The notes: generated from the letters alone by a model not told the origin. A stretch of 64,000 bases of DNA from BJ22 sp021298375 (GCA_046343015.1 JBKDOL010000049.1:1-64000); one strand, 5' to 3'; positions 8,686 to 18,356 are shown, counted from the first letter of the stretch. Program-made: numbers and translations.

Positions 8686-9564
8686 ATGAGCATTCTTGTC
8701 AACAACGAAACCAAGGTGATTTGCCAAGGGATCACCGGCAGCGTCGGCGCCTTCCACACCCGCGGCTGCAAGGAATATGGCACCAAGATGGTCGGCGGCG
8801 TGACTCCGGGCAAAGGTGGTCAGACTGCCGAAGGCCTGCCCGTGTTCGATACGGTAGAAGAAGCCCGAGCCGCGACCGGTTGCAATGCAACCATGATTTT
8901 TGTTCCGCCCCCTTTTGCCGCTGACGCGATTCTCGAGGCAGTCGACGCCGGGATCGAACTGGTCGTGGCAATCACGGAAGGGGTCCCAGCCCTGGACATG
9001 GTGCGGGTTTATGATCGGGTCAAGCGTTCAAACTCGATTCTGGTTGGCCCGAACTGTCCCGGAGTGATCACCCCCGGACAGTGCAAAATCGGAATCATGC
9101 CCGGCTACATTCACCAGCCGGGAAAAGTTGGGATCATGAGCCGCAGCGGCACGTTGACCTACGAGGCGGTCTGGCAAACCTCAAACCTGGGGCTGGGCCA
9201 GTCGAGCTGCGTGGGACTGGGTGGTGACCCGATTGTAGGCACTTCCTTTATCGATTGCCTCAAATGGTTCCAGGATGATCCGCAAACCGAGGCAATTCTG
9301 ATGATCGGTGAAATTGGCGGCTCAGCCGAAGAAGAGGCAGCGGCCTTTGCCCGGGAATACGTGACCAAACCGATCGCGGGCTTCATTGCCGGCAGCGCGG
9401 CTCCGCCGGGCAAGCGAATGGGGCATGCCGGAGCGATCATCAGCGGTGGCAAGGGAACTGCCGCCGAAAAGCAGGCTGCGTTTCGGGCTGCTGGAATTGA
9501 AGTTGCCTTGAGCCCTGCCGACATGGGCTCCGCCATCAAGCGGGCCATCGACGCGCGACGCTAA
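8686..9564 (+). CDS. sucD: Succinate-CoA ligase alpha subunit
   Basis: A 292-residue subunit carrying the CoA-binding Rossmann domain and the phosphorylated His. Seen: MSILVNNETKVICQGITGS at the start, GGVTPGKGG, GPNCPGVITPGQCKIGIMPG, SRSGTLTYEAV, and GKRMGHAGAIISGGKGTA, whose His is the phospho-His of the family. Length is normal (E. coli 289). It lies 92 bp downstream of sucC. Just after the stop an 8-base word (AGCGTCAG) recurs at 11-bp spacing; this is weaker than the stop-linked repeats described elsewhere. No terminator is evident before the convergent flgL. Confidence 0.97.
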   Translation: MSILVNNETKVICQGITGSVGAFHTRGCKEYGTKMVGGVTPGKGGQTAEGLPVFDTVEEARAATGCNATMIFVPPPFAADAILEAVDAGIELVVAITEGVPALDMVRVYDRVKRSNSILVGPNCPGVITPGQCKIGIMPGYIHQPGKVGIMSRSGTLTYEAVWQTSNLGLGQSSCVGLGGDPIVGTSFIDCLKWFQDDPQTEAILMIGEIGGSAEEEAAAFAREYVTKPIAGFIAGSAAPPGKRMGHAGAIISGGKGTAAEKQAAFRAAGIEVALSPADMGSAIKRAIDARR

Positions 9565-9751
9565 GCGTCAGCCCAGCGTCAGTGGAGTAAACGCGCCAAT
9601 CGCGGATGGCCTGTCTGCCACGCCGCTGCGGCTGAGGCCCCGAGTCGCGGCCTTGCACTCGGTTGGCCAAATTCGCCCGTGATCTGCGACCCGCAGAGAC
9701 CGTTGCTGTCTTGGCGGAGATGGCTGCTGCAAGGGTCTTGGCCCGGAGTCC

Positions 9752-11209
9752 TTAGCGGAGGAAGTCGATCAGGCTTTGCTTCATGATCTGGGAAGCAACT
9801 GAGAAGCTGTATTGCTGCAACATCTGCGCGCTGGTCAATTCGATCACGGCTTGGGCAAAGTCCGTGTCCTGCAAGTCACCCAAGCGGACTTGCGTTTCCC
9901 CCTGCAGGTCCTCGTTGCGGTTTTTTAGTTGCTCCAGTCCTGCCAGCGAGGTGGACTGCAACCCGACTGCCGTCAGCACCCGGTCTGCGATTTTTCCCAG
10001 TTCACCGAGCCGCCGCGAGACCGCGTCGGCATACTGCGAGTTGTCCACGTTGCGACCGCCGCGCAGGTCGAGAATCAACTCATCGAGCGCCTGAAAGGCA
10101 TTGGAGGTTCCGGTGAATTCAAGGTAGTCATCGCCTGTCCGATGGACTGCGGAGGAGTCAATCGTCACCATTCTTCCCGTCAAGGAATCGGTCACCACCT
10201 GATTGGTCGAAAAGTCAATGTTGACACTGGTCGCTCCGCCATCGACGCTCAACGTCCCATTCGCAGTCAGGTTGACACTCCCCGAGAAACCAGCGGTGAT
10301 TGCGCTGGTGTTGACATAGACTCGTTCGCCATTGGGACCGGTGACCTCCAGATTGGTCCGACTGCTGTCCCAGGCAATCGCCTGTCCGCCATTGAGTGAG
10401 ATGGTGCCTGAGGCACCGGTTCCGCTGGTATCGACCAGGGTCACGGTATGCGTTCCGGAGGGGCCAAGAATGGAATCTTTCCCGGCAGAGCCAGTTCCGG
10501 CGGCGAGGCCCGAGCCGCCGAGGTAAGTGGTCGCGGTGTGTCTGAGTTCGAGGGTTGCCCGCCCCCGCATGGTGTCCGTTCCGCTTCCGGTCCGCGCTCC
10601 CGACTTTCCGTACAGTATGGTCGGCCCACGATCACCTGCTCCGAAAATGGCATCGCCTGAATAGAGCGTCTCCACAGAAAGGCTGGCACTGATGACTGAC
10701 TCGCCGGGCTTGTCCGAGCCGGCATAGCCGACTTCCAGCGTCCGACCTGAGAGCAATCGGTCTCCATACACGAACGGAATTCGTTCGGTTGCCGAACCGC
10801 CATACAGGTACTGTCCGTTGTATCTGGCATTGGCGAGGTCCTTGAGCCGGGTCTGCAAGCCCTCTGCCTCCAGGGCCAGGGCGTTTCGCTCTTCCTGGCT
10901 CAGGGCCTGGACACCTTCCTGAGCCAATCGCTGCGCACTGGCCACCACCTGCTGGAACTCGGTCAGGTTTGAGACGCTCGCATTCAGTTTGCCCTCTGCC
11001 TCTTCAATCACATATTTCGAGTCTTCCAGATATTTCAGCTGCGACTGAATCGACGTGATTTGGCGAAAGGCCAGTGGGTCGTCGGAGGATTTGCGAATCC
11101 GAATTCCGGACGAGATTTGGTCCTGCAGTTGAAGCAGTTTGGTCCCGTGCAGCGTCGAGTAGGCCGAGAGCCGGGAGAGAATTCCGCTGGTGGTCGCGCG
11201 AGGAATCAT
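9752..11209 (-). CDS. flgL: Flagellar hook-associated protein 3 (hook-filament junction), long form
   Basis: A 485-residue flagellin-like protein expected to form the second junction layer between FlgK and the filament. The N-terminal helical region (MIPRATTSGILSRLSAYS, then IRIRKSSDDPLAFRQI) and the C-terminal region (DLQDTDFAQAVIELTSAQ to the end) are the conserved D0/D1 ends of FlgL/flagellins. The middle, about residues 140-400, is Gly/Ser/Thr-rich beta-type sequence and makes the protein about 170 residues longer than E. coli FlgL (317). It is the last gene of the minus-strand flagellar block, 34 bp after flgK. Secretion is by the flagellar export apparatus, so no signal peptide is expected. 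Confidence 0.92.
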   Translation of the reverse strand: MIPRATTSGILSRLSAYSTLHGTKLLQLQDQISSGIRIRKSSDDPLAFRQITSIQSQLKYLEDSKYVIEEAEGKLNASVSNLTEFQQVVASAQRLAQEGVQALSQEERNALALEAEGLQTRLKDLANARYNGQYLYGGSATERIPFVYGDRLLSGRTLEVGYAGSDKPGESVISASLSVETLYSGDAIFGAGDRGPTILYGKSGARTGSGTDTMRGRATLELRHTATTYLGGSGLAAGTGSAGKDSILGPSGTHTVTLVDTSGTGASGTISLNGGQAIAWDSSRTNLEVTGPNGERVYVNTSAITAGFSGSVNLTANGTLSVDGGATSVNIDFSTNQVVTDSLTGRMVTIDSSAVHRTGDDYLEFTGTSNAFQALDELILDLRGGRNVDNSQYADAVSRRLGELGKIADRVLTAVGLQSTSLAGLEQLKNRNEDLQGETQVRLGDLQDTDFAQAVIELTSAQMLQQYSFSVASQIMKQSLIDFLR

Positions 11210-11243
11210 GGGATTGGTGGGTTCAAGTGAATGTGGTTCTCAA

Positions 11244-13208
11244 TTATCGCAAGCTGCTCATTAGTTCCTGCATCATCTGATCCATGGCAGTCAGCACTCG
11301 GACCGTAGCCTCATAAGCTCGCTGGAATTTGCTCAGCTTGACCATCTCTTCATTGATATCGATTCCAGAAAAGCCTTCACGCTGCTGTTCGTAATCGGTC
11401 TTGAGGTCCTTGAGTTGGCTTTGGAGAAAGCCGCTGGTGCGGACGCGACTGCCGGACAATGCTGTCGTTTCCGCGTGGTATCCTTCAAAGGTCAGGCCGC
11501 CGTCGGCCAGTGGCTGTTCGCGGAGAGCAAGCATTTTTTTGATCACCGAAGTGTCGCCGAACTCCCCTGTTTTCCCCAGGGAGATGCGGCTCGGGTTGCT
11601 TTTCAGTTCGGGGTCGACCGCAATGCTCAGGGGATCGCTGCCTTGAAAAAAGCCGTTGAGACCCAGAGCGGAAAGGAATTTTCCCTGATCGGAATTGGCA
11701 ACGAGGAAGGTATTGAACTCATCGCCATTGGCCACAGCGCCCGCCGCAAAGGAGACTTTCACCCCCTGATAGACCTCGATTGCCTTGCCTGCTTCATAGC
11801 CTGAGCCAATCGAGACCGTCTTCAGCAGATTGCCCCCTCCGTCAAACACATCGGCGGTCAGGCCCGCGGTCAAGCCAACCGTGCCTGAGCCGTTGACAAC
11901 GACTCGGAGTTGGTCGTTGTTCTTCCCGGTGTAGTCACCGGAAATTCTTGGTGTGGCAGTTCCGGTAAAGCCGGTCAAATCCGGCACTGTCTCCAGCCGA
12001 CCGGTAAAGTCAAAGCGATAGCCCGGATCGGCCAGGATCCGCAGTTGGCCCGTCTGGCTATCGACGATACCCTGCAGGTTGGGGATCCCGGAGAACGCCG
12101 CGCCCACGTCATTCAGCGATTGGGTTGCCGGGTCGAGGCTGAGCTTGGAAACCCGTCTCTCTCCTCCCGGGCCCGTGACCGTCACGTAGAGGTCTCCAGC
12201 GCTGAAGTCAAAGGGCAAACCGGCCTCAGCCAGCGGCACGCTGACGTCCTTGACGAAGTTGCTGCCGTTCAGCAGGTTAAAGGGTCCGGCTGCGCCAATG
12301 CCTTGAGCATGGGTCTGGTTGAAGTTTCGAATGACATCTCCAGCCAGCGCACGCATCCGGTTTTCATACTCCGGAATGAACGTGTTGTGCGTTTCCAGCA
12401 AAGCGGCAAGTCGTCCGCCGCGGGGAGTCAGAGGACGGCCTTGAGAGCCAATTTGAAGCTGGACGGAGCCGTCCTGGTTGTACTGAATCTCGATTTTGGG
12501 CGCAACGGCGCCGAGTGAAAGGGAGCCCCCTGCGAGCGATAATCCCAAACCATCCTGAACGAACTCATTCCGCGAGACATCGATGATTTCCGCGATCCGA
12601 TTGATCATTTGATCCCGCTGTTCGAGCAGGTCGTTCGGCGGTTGTTTGCTGATCCTGTCCTTGATTTCCAGTTGCAGGTTGGCAAGGTCGTTGAGCATCG
12701 TGTTGAGGTCGCCCACCTGCTGCTTCAGTTCATTCTGAGCCTGCTGTTTCAGGTCGAGCAACTGATCACCCAGCTGCTTGAATTGGCCGGCCAACTGCTC
12801 CCCTGTTTGGAGCACGACGTTTCGCTGAGCTGATTGCTGGGGATCGGTGGAAAGCTTTCCCAACTCCCCAAACAGGCTGTTGAAACGTTCGTAGAGTGAG
12901 CCCGGCCGATTGGAGAAGAAGAACTCCAATCGGTTTTCGTAGACCAGGCGGTTTTCGATCGAAGCGAGGTCTCCGGTAGCGCTGGTCAAGCTGCTCTCAA
13001 CCGCGAGGTTTCTCGCCCGCGTAATGATGTCCACCGTTGAGCCGCCAACACGGAGCAGGCCGTTAACGGAAGTTTCCCGGCGACTGACCATCTGCACTTC
13101 ACGACGGTGAAATCCGGGCGTGTTGGCATTCGAAATATTGTTTGCCGTCTGATCGATGGCATATTGGGATGAAATCAGCCCGCTCAGCGCGGTGTTCAAG
13201 GACTGCAT
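11244..13208 (-). CDS. flgK: Flagellar hook-associated protein 1
   Basis: A 654-residue protein forming the first hook-filament junction layer. The N-terminus (SLNTALSGLISSQYAIDQTA, then NNISNANTPGFHRREV) is the rod/hook/HAP motif and the C-terminus (SGIDINEEMVKLSKFQRAYEA, TAMDQMMQELM) is the matching helical domain; a Gln-rich coiled coil occupies about residues 125-180. Length is somewhat above E. coli FlgK (547) because of a larger central domain. The start is supported by AAGGAG eight bases before ATG. It lies between the FlgN-like chaperone gene and flgL, the usual order. Confidence 0.95.
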   Translation of the reverse strand: MQSLNTALSGLISSQYAIDQTANNISNANTPGFHRREVQMVSRRETSVNGLLRVGGSTVDIITRARNLAVESSLTSATGDLASIENRLVYENRLEFFFSNRPGSLYERFNSLFGELGKLSTDPQQSAQRNVVLQTGEQLAGQFKQLGDQLLDLKQQAQNELKQQVGDLNTMLNDLANLQLEIKDRISKQPPNDLLEQRDQMINRIAEIIDVSRNEFVQDGLGLSLAGGSLSLGAVAPKIEIQYNQDGSVQLQIGSQGRPLTPRGGRLAALLETHNTFIPEYENRMRALAGDVIRNFNQTHAQGIGAAGPFNLLNGSNFVKDVSVPLAEAGLPFDFSAGDLYVTVTGPGGERRVSKLSLDPATQSLNDVGAAFSGIPNLQGIVDSQTGQLRILADPGYRFDFTGRLETVPDLTGFTGTATPRISGDYTGKNNDQLRVVVNGSGTVGLTAGLTADVFDGGGNLLKTVSIGSGYEAGKAIEVYQGVKVSFAAGAVANGDEFNTFLVANSDQGKFLSALGLNGFFQGSDPLSIAVDPELKSNPSRISLGKTGEFGDTSVIKKMLALREQPLADGGLTFEGYHAETTALSGSRVRTSGFLQSQLKDLKTDYEQQREGFSGIDINEEMVKLSKFQRAYEATVRVLTAMDQMMQELMSSLR

Positions 13209-13284
13209 ACAGGGATCTCCTTTCGGTCAGCCGGTTCGCACAGTTTTTTCCCCGGTGACTGCCTGCCAATCAACTCGCCGGGAA

Positions 13285-13806
13285 TCAGCAATTCCGCAAC
13301 ATGACCTTGCCTGTCTCGACACTTTCCCGCCGACCGGACGGCCCATAACCGCCTGGCTGCGCTTCGTTTCCAGTCAATGCGCGCAACATGCGCTGGTAGA
13401 AATCATGTGAGTAGTGAAAGACCATCTGGTTGCCCAGCGTGATGGAACGGACCGTATCGAGTTTCTCGACAATCTCGTTGCGCAGCTGGCGAATCGGCAT
13501 GGCCTGATCCTCGGCGAGCAGTGAGAGGTAGGCCGAGAGATTGGCTGGCGCGCCCGGAAGCGTGGCCAAGTCTGCGATCACCCCGCCACGGGTCTGATTG
13601 ATTGCGGCTTGCTGTCGTTCAATTTCCTGAAACAGCTGCGCCAACTCGTCGCCACCGTCTTCCGTTTGACGACGCAACTGCCGCTGAAGTTCGCGACTGC
13701 AGACGATCATCTCGTCGAGATGCCGGGACTCGTTGGCAAGGTGAGCGAGGACATGATCCAGCAGGGCGACAGCCGCTGCGTGTCTTGCTTGATCGGAATT
13801 CGACAT
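13285..13806 (-). CDS. flgN: FlgN-like flagellar export chaperone
   Basis: A 173-residue, almost entirely helical protein rich in Gln, Glu, Leu and Arg. FlgN proteins bind FlgK and FlgL in the cytoplasm and deliver them to the export gate. Sequence conservation in this family is low, so the call rests on size, predicted coiled-coil character (residues 10-90) and position directly upstream of flgK-flgL. ATG at 13806 with GAGG six bases before it is preferred to the in-frame GTG at 13818. It follows flgJ by about 60 bp. Moderately sure. Confidence 0.7.
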   Translation of the reverse strand: MSNSDQARHAAAVALLDHVLAHLANESRHLDEMIVCSRELQRQLRRQTEDGGDELAQLFQEIERQQAAINQTRGGVIADLATLPGAPANLSAYLSLLAEDQAMPIRQLRNEIVEKLDTVRSITLGNQMVFHYSHDFYQRMLRALTGNEAQPGGYGPSGRRESVETGKVMLRNC

Positions 13807-13866
13807 GCTTTGCCTCACGCGGTTGATGCAGGTGGGTAGGGAAGTTCACGAGGGAGTCCGGGCCGG

Positions 13867-14211
13867 TCACAGTTGGGCATCGAGTTTCGAGCCGCTTGCT
13901 GATTCCGACTCGGCCGGCAAGTAATTTTGAATCATCTGGCCAATCCCCAGCGGATTGCTGGCCGCCATGGATTGGCCCATCATCAGGTCAAAGAGCCCGC
14001 CGTAGACGTCGCCGCCGTCGCCCTGAAACATGCCATCCTGCAAGGACGACCGGAGTTCCTTGAGCATCAGGGAGAGGAACAGACTTTCGAACTCCTTCCC
14101 GACCTCGGCAGCATGTTGCTTGGCGTCAACACGTTCGGCAACGGCTTGTTGTAATTGGGGACTGGCGGCCAGTGGCAAGGCCGCCGCAACGCTGTTCGAA
14201 ATGGAGTTCAT
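13867..14211 (-). CDS. flgJ: Flagellar rod-binding protein, FlgJ N-terminal domain only
   Basis: A 114-residue protein with the rod-binding signature EVGKEFESLFLSLMLKELRSS and GGLFDLMMGQSMA. In E. coli FlgJ this domain is fused to a muramidase that opens peptidoglycan for the rod; here the muramidase is absent, so the protein can only cap or chaperone rod assembly and the hydrolase must be elsewhere, as in several other phyla. It sits between flgI and flgN with GAGG upstream of its ATG. Short, but the motif and context are convincing. Confidence 0.85.
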   Translation of the reverse strand: MNSISNSVAAALPLAASPQLQQAVAERVDAKQHAAEVGKEFESLFLSLMLKELRSSLQDGMFQGDGGDVYGGLFDLMMGQSMAASNPLGIGQMIQNYLPAESESASGSKLDAQL

Positions 14212-14230
14212 GAGTGCCTCGGGGGTTCGG

Positions 14231-15574
14231 TTACTCGATAATCAGTTCAGCATGCAGCGCTCCGCTGCTCTCCAGAGTCTGGAAAATGGAAATCAGATCC
14301 TGGGGGGGAACACCCAGGGCATTCAGGGCGGCTGCAAACTCTCCCACGGAGATACTCTCCTTGAGAACGTTGTAGTCGCCTCCCTGCTCGATGGCCGTAA
14401 TTTGGGTCCGCGGGACAACCTCGGTCGTACCGCCGCTGAAGGGATTGGGTTGGGAGACGACCGGGTTCTCGTTGGTCGTCACGATCAGGTTGTCATTGGC
14501 GAAGATCACCCGCGAGATCCGGACATTCGCGCCGATCACAATCGTTCCATTCTTCTGATTGATCACCACCCGCGCAGGCATGTTCGGCACCACCGATTGG
14601 CTGGTGATCATCGAAATGAATTCAGTTTGAGCATCGGTGAAACTTTTTGGCACGAGGACTTCGACCGTGCCCATGTCCAGCGGCCGGGCATGTCGTGGAA
14701 ACAGTTCGTTGATCGCCGATGCGATACGGGTGGCGGTGACGTAATCCTTGTTCCGCAGATTCAGCTTGACATGCGACGAGCGCAGGACCGCGTCGAAGCA
14801 GACCTCCTTTTCGACAATGGCGCGGCAGGTTCCAGTCGTGGGATGGTTCTTGGTGACGCTCCCGGCATCTCCTCCCACTCCGAACCCATGGTTCAGGATC
14901 GGACCGCTGGCAATCGCATAAACCTCTCCGTCGGCGCCCAGCAGGGGGGTATCCTGCAGGATTCCTCCTCTCAAGTTGCTGGCGTCATCCATCACACTGA
15001 CGGTGACCGTGATCTCCTCGCCTTTCTTGACGAACGGGGGGAGCATGGCGTTGACCATCACTACCGAAGCACTGCGCGTATTGTTGAAAGGTGGGACCGG
15101 GTTGTTGCCGAGGTTTCCCGCCAGATTCGCCGCCATCCGTTGGGTGTCTGGGCTGCGGCCACCGGTTCCATTCAGACCCGTCACCAGTCCGCGTCCCAGA
15201 ATACTGTTGGAGCGATGGCCGTCGACTGAAATGATGTCCCGAATCCGGACGACCAGGTCGCCGGAATCGACGGTCAGAGGCTGGGCCGGTGGAGGTGTGT
15301 CATCAGCGGGGGGCAAGGGGAGTTCCTCAGCTGATTGCTCGGATGGATCCTCTCCCGACCTGAACGAATCCCTGGAGCCCGGCGGGGCTGGGGCCTGAAC
15401 TGCATCGGGAACCGCGGACGGGCCGACAATCGGCACTTGCGGGGCAGCGAGCAGCGCTGCATCCCAACCAGGCAGTTCGACCCCGGGAAGCGCCACTCCC
15501 AGCAACCACGCCGAAATGATGGCGGAGGCAAGCAGGTGCGGGCGGCGGTTGAATCGAAGGCTTGTCTTCGGCAT
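14231..15574 (-). CDS. flgI: Flagellar P-ring protein
   Basis: A 447-residue periplasmic protein that polymerises into the P ring around the rod. After a signal sequence (AIISAWLLGVALPG, about residues 16-30) there is a Pro/Ala/Glu-rich stretch of about 70 residues, then the family core starting VVRIRDIISVDGHRSNSIL and GLVTGLNGTGG, continuing through TVSVMDDASNLRGGILQDTP and ending FQTLESSGALHAELIIE. The core is standard; the Pro-rich N-terminal insert makes it about 80 residues longer than E. coli FlgI. It lies between flgH and flgJ in an uninterrupted same-strand series. Confidence 0.95.
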   Translation of the reverse strand: MPKTSLRFNRRPHLLASAIISAWLLGVALPGVELPGWDAALLAAPQVPIVGPSAVPDAVQAPAPPGSRDSFRSGEDPSEQSAEELPLPPADDTPPPAQPLTVDSGDLVVRIRDIISVDGHRSNSILGRGLVTGLNGTGGRSPDTQRMAANLAGNLGNNPVPPFNNTRSASVVMVNAMLPPFVKKGEEITVTVSVMDDASNLRGGILQDTPLLGADGEVYAIASGPILNHGFGVGGDAGSVTKNHPTTGTCRAIVEKEVCFDAVLRSSHVKLNLRNKDYVTATRIASAINELFPRHARPLDMGTVEVLVPKSFTDAQTEFISMITSQSVVPNMPARVVINQKNGTIVIGANVRISRVIFANDNLIVTTNENPVVSQPNPFSGGTTEVVPRTQITAIEQGGDYNVLKESISVGEFAAALNALGVPPQDLISIFQTLESSGALHAELIIE

Positions 15575-15626
15575 ATCTGAGGTCTCGGGTTAGCTTGCAG
15601 TCCAGCTCATTCCAGGCGGTGATGAA

Positions 15627-16295
15627 TCAGAATGGCCACCAGCGGTTGAATTTTTTGCCCAGCCATCCCTGATTAAGGAACTTGGATTCGACGCCATCAT
15701 TCTCATAGCTCAGCTCAAGCTGGGAGACGAGCCGCGAAGAGACGGTGTTGTTGGTGGTGATGTCGATGGCCCGGACAACCCCAGTGAGGATCAGCGTCCG
15801 AGTGTCACCGTCGATCGTGACTTTTCGCTTGCCCGCGATCAGGAGATTATCGTTCGGCAAGCGGTCGACAATCGTGACCGTGAACCGATCGATGAAATCC
15901 CGCTCGCTGCGGAGCTGAGTGTTGCCATTGAAGGTTCGGTTGGAGTCGGTGCTCCCTTCGGCCTCTACCGACCCTTCATCAGTGCCGAAAACCCCACCGA
16001 GTCCAAATCCCAAGCCGAGCGATTTGGAAGCACTGGCATCCTTGTTGAGATTTCGCTGGTCGCGATTCTGCACGTCAGTACTCTGATCGATGGTCACCAC
16101 CAGCAGGTCGCCAGTGGTGAAGGAACGTAGATCGCGGAACAAATTGTTGTATCGCGGGCGGGCATTGTCATAAATTGACTGAGCGCTCAGCGTGGCCGTC
16201 GTGGCAGTCAAGCAGACCAGCAGACCGGTGATTACCACCCAACGGCTAATCAAGCCGCTCCGGTTTCGGGGAAAGAATCTGGTAGTTTGCAGCAT
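15627..16295 (-). CDS. flgH: Flagellar L-ring protein, apparently not lipidated
   Basis: A 222-residue outer membrane ring protein. Seen: SIYDNARPRYNNLFRDLRSF, GDLLVVTIDQSTD, FTVTIVDRLPNDNLLIAGKRKVTIDG and LTGVVRAIDITTNNTVSS, all standard FlgH. Unlike enterobacterial FlgH, the N-terminus offers no good lipobox: the only Cys (residue 28, context GLLVCLT) lies inside the hydrophobic stretch with Val at -1, and a signal peptidase I site after TATLSA looks better. GAGGAAA before ATG supports the start. Confidence 0.93.
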   Translation of the reverse strand: MLQTTRFFPRNRSGLISRWVVITGLLVCLTATTATLSAQSIYDNARPRYNNLFRDLRSFTTGDLLVVTIDQSTDVQNRDQRNLNKDASASKSLGLGFGLGGVFGTDEGSVEAEGSTDSNRTFNGNTQLRSERDFIDRFTVTIVDRLPNDNLLIAGKRKVTIDGDTRTLILTGVVRAIDITTNNTVSSRLVSQLELSYENDGVESKFLNQGWLGKKFNRWWPF

Positions 16296-16336
16296 GACGG
16301 ACTTTCCTCAATTGAGGTTTCAATGGCAACTTGAAA

Positions 16337-17509
16337 TCAACGCACCAGTTCCAACTCGTTCTCACTCACCACCCGGCCCAACAGCCGAAGTTCGCGACCG
16401 TCTCGGCCTTTATAGGGCGCAATGACTTCAATCACTTCGCCCAGCCGTCCATCAGCTGCAGCCTTGGCTGTCTTAAGGCCAATCGAAACCTTGCCGATTC
16501 GCTGTGTGAGCCGAACCGTTGCCCCCCTGCTCACCAGCTTGGCCGGCTGTTCCGAGCGCTGAACGACAGGCTCGGCGATCCGCAGGACCTGAGTGCCGCG
16601 GTCTTCCGCTACTTCATAACTGACCGTCGCTACGGGCATGGCTGGTGCTGACTCCGTACGGGCTTCTGTTGGGGGCTCGAAGACGGACCGTGGCTTGGCG
16701 ACCTGGGGCAGGATTGGCCCTGACCCAGCCGGGGAGCCGCCGGGGCGTGCTTCGGCAAAGACCGAGTCCACGGGGATCAGGTCGGAGGTCTCCAGGGGGG
16801 AGGAGCCCCAGGCAACAGAAGACTGGCGGGGCGTCGGCAGCGGCTTCGCAGCCGGAGGCAGGAGGCTGGAAGCGTTCCGATTGAAGCGGAAGTGAACAGG
16901 CAGTTGGAGGGTCGTGACAACCGAGCCGGAATAGAATTCCACGGGCAGAAGTTGCTCACCGGCCTGCAACTCACCCGGCAGACTCGCCACGACGGACACG
17001 TCGCGCCAATTGAGCTGGCTGCGTTCCAGCAACGCGCGGGCGTCGACCTGCAAACTGACCTGACAGAAGCCCGCGGGTGTGCCGAACTTGCGACTGCATT
17101 GCTCGCTGATGGTTTCCGCGAGCAACTGCATGATCTGCTGGATGTCCTGTAACTCGACGGTAACTCGTTCGAAACCGGTCAGGGCGATTTGCTCCCGCTT
17201 GATTCCGGCGAGCAGCAGTCGGTATTCGAGTTGTTGCCGGCTGATGGTTGTCCGGGGCTGCTCCATCGTGAGGACTTCCAGATCCAGCGCCTTTACCCGC
17301 TGGGCCAGGAAGTTGTTCTCTGCTTCGACCTCTGCCAGGTCGCCGATCCGCAGCACGCCATTGAAGACCGCCCGGTCCTCCGCCTCGACTCGAACTGCTA
17401 CCAGGTTGGATGGGCGCACGGCGACCTGGCCCCGGCAAAATGCCGGCCCCCAAAGCCAAAGCGGCCCGAAGAAGAGTCCAATCAGCAGCAGGTTACCGCG
17501 GAGCTTCAT
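16337..17509 (-). CDS. flgA: Flagellar basal body P-ring formation protein
   Basis: A 390-residue periplasmic chaperone for P-ring assembly. It has an N-terminal signal sequence (LLLIGLFFGPLWLW), a beta-rich middle and a C-terminal SAF-like domain with LVSRGATVRLTQRIGKVSIGL and LLGRVVSENELELV. It is much longer than E. coli FlgA (219) because of an expanded N-terminal part and a Pro/Ser-rich linker around residues 220-300. Its ATG lies 3 bp past the flgG stop codon and its GAGG ribosome site overlaps the end of flgG, so flgG and flgA are translationally close. Confidence 0.88.
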   Translation of the reverse strand: MKLRGNLLLIGLFFGPLWLWGPAFCRGQVAVRPSNLVAVRVEAEDRAVFNGVLRIGDLAEVEAENNFLAQRVKALDLEVLTMEQPRTTISRQQLEYRLLLAGIKREQIALTGFERVTVELQDIQQIMQLLAETISEQCSRKFGTPAGFCQVSLQVDARALLERSQLNWRDVSVVASLPGELQAGEQLLPVEFYSGSVVTTLQLPVHFRFNRNASSLLPPAAKPLPTPRQSSVAWGSSPLETSDLIPVDSVFAEARPGGSPAGSGPILPQVAKPRSVFEPPTEARTESAPAMPVATVSYEVAEDRGTQVLRIAEPVVQRSEQPAKLVSRGATVRLTQRIGKVSIGLKTAKAAADGRLGEVIEVIAPYKGRDGRELRLLGRVVSENELELVR

Positions 17510-17512
17510 TGC

Positions 17513-18295
17513 TTACCTCACCAGCTGGCCAGTGTTGGAGAGCATCTCGTCACCAGCGCGGATTGCCCGAGAGTTGATTTCATAAGCCCGCTGGGCGGTA
17601 ATCAGCGAGACCAGTTCACTGACCACCTCGACATTTGAGCCTTCGACAAACCGCTGCCGCAGAGCGCCAAATCCCAAATCGCGCGGGTTGCCGGCCAACT
17701 CGGCTCCCGAGGCACCGGTCAACGCATACAAATTGTTGCCTTTGTTCTCCAAGCCTGCCGGATTGGGAAAGCGGAACAGTTGGATCTGACCGGCAATCGT
17801 CGATGCCCCATTTTGGAGAAAACTGACTGCGCCATCCGGACTGATCGTGAAACTCTCTGCCTCGATCGGGATGGTAATGGCGGGCTCGACCAGCAAGCCA
17901 TCGGCGGTCACCAATTGCCGCTGGTCGTTCAACGTAAAGTTGCCGTCTCTCGTGTAGCGGATGTCACCGTTGGGAAAAGTGACTTTGAAGAATCCATCGC
18001 CCTCAATCGCGAGATGAGTATCGATTCCGGTCTCGGTAAGGACCCCCATCGTGTTCACTTTGGTCGTACCGACCGCCCGGGTTCCATTGCCGATTTGAGT
18101 GCCGATGGGGGCCACCTGCCCGGTCGCCGAGAGCGCTCCAGGGGCTGGTTGCACTTCGTACATCAGGTCGGCGAAGTTGATGTGACTCCGCTTGAACGCG
18201 GTTGTATTGACGTTGGCCAGGTTATTGGCCGTGTTGTCAATCAATAACTCCTGGGCCCGCATTCCGGTGGCACTGGAGTAAAAGGCTTTGAGCAT
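17513..18295 (-). CDS. flgG: Flagellar distal rod protein
   Basis: A 260-residue rod protein of standard length. MLKAFYSSATGMRAQELLID and NTANNLANVNTTAFKRSHI form the conserved N-terminus; DGFFKVTFPNGDIRYTRDGNF and the C-terminus SNVEVVSELVSLITAQRAYE fit FlgG exactly. AAGGA eight bases before ATG supports the start. It follows flgF by 61 bp and abuts flgA. Confidence 0.96.
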   Translation of the reverse strand: MLKAFYSSATGMRAQELLIDNTANNLANVNTTAFKRSHINFADLMYEVQPAPGALSATGQVAPIGTQIGNGTRAVGTTKVNTMGVLTETGIDTHLAIEGDGFFKVTFPNGDIRYTRDGNFTLNDQRQLVTADGLLVEPAITIPIEAESFTISPDGAVSFLQNGASTIAGQIQLFRFPNPAGLENKGNNLYALTGASGAELAGNPRDLGFGALRQRFVEGSNVEVVSELVSLITAQRAYEINSRAIRAGDEMLSNTGQLVR

Positions 18296-18356
18296 GGCGG
18301 TTTTCCTTGCAGTCTGGGGTCGTATCCGGGTCGGGAGGTCACCCTCCAGACGCCGT

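Noticed and set aside
9565..9610. Possible stop-linked repeat after sucD
   Set aside because: Only an 8-base word recurs at 11-bp spacing and the second copy does not contain a stop codon.
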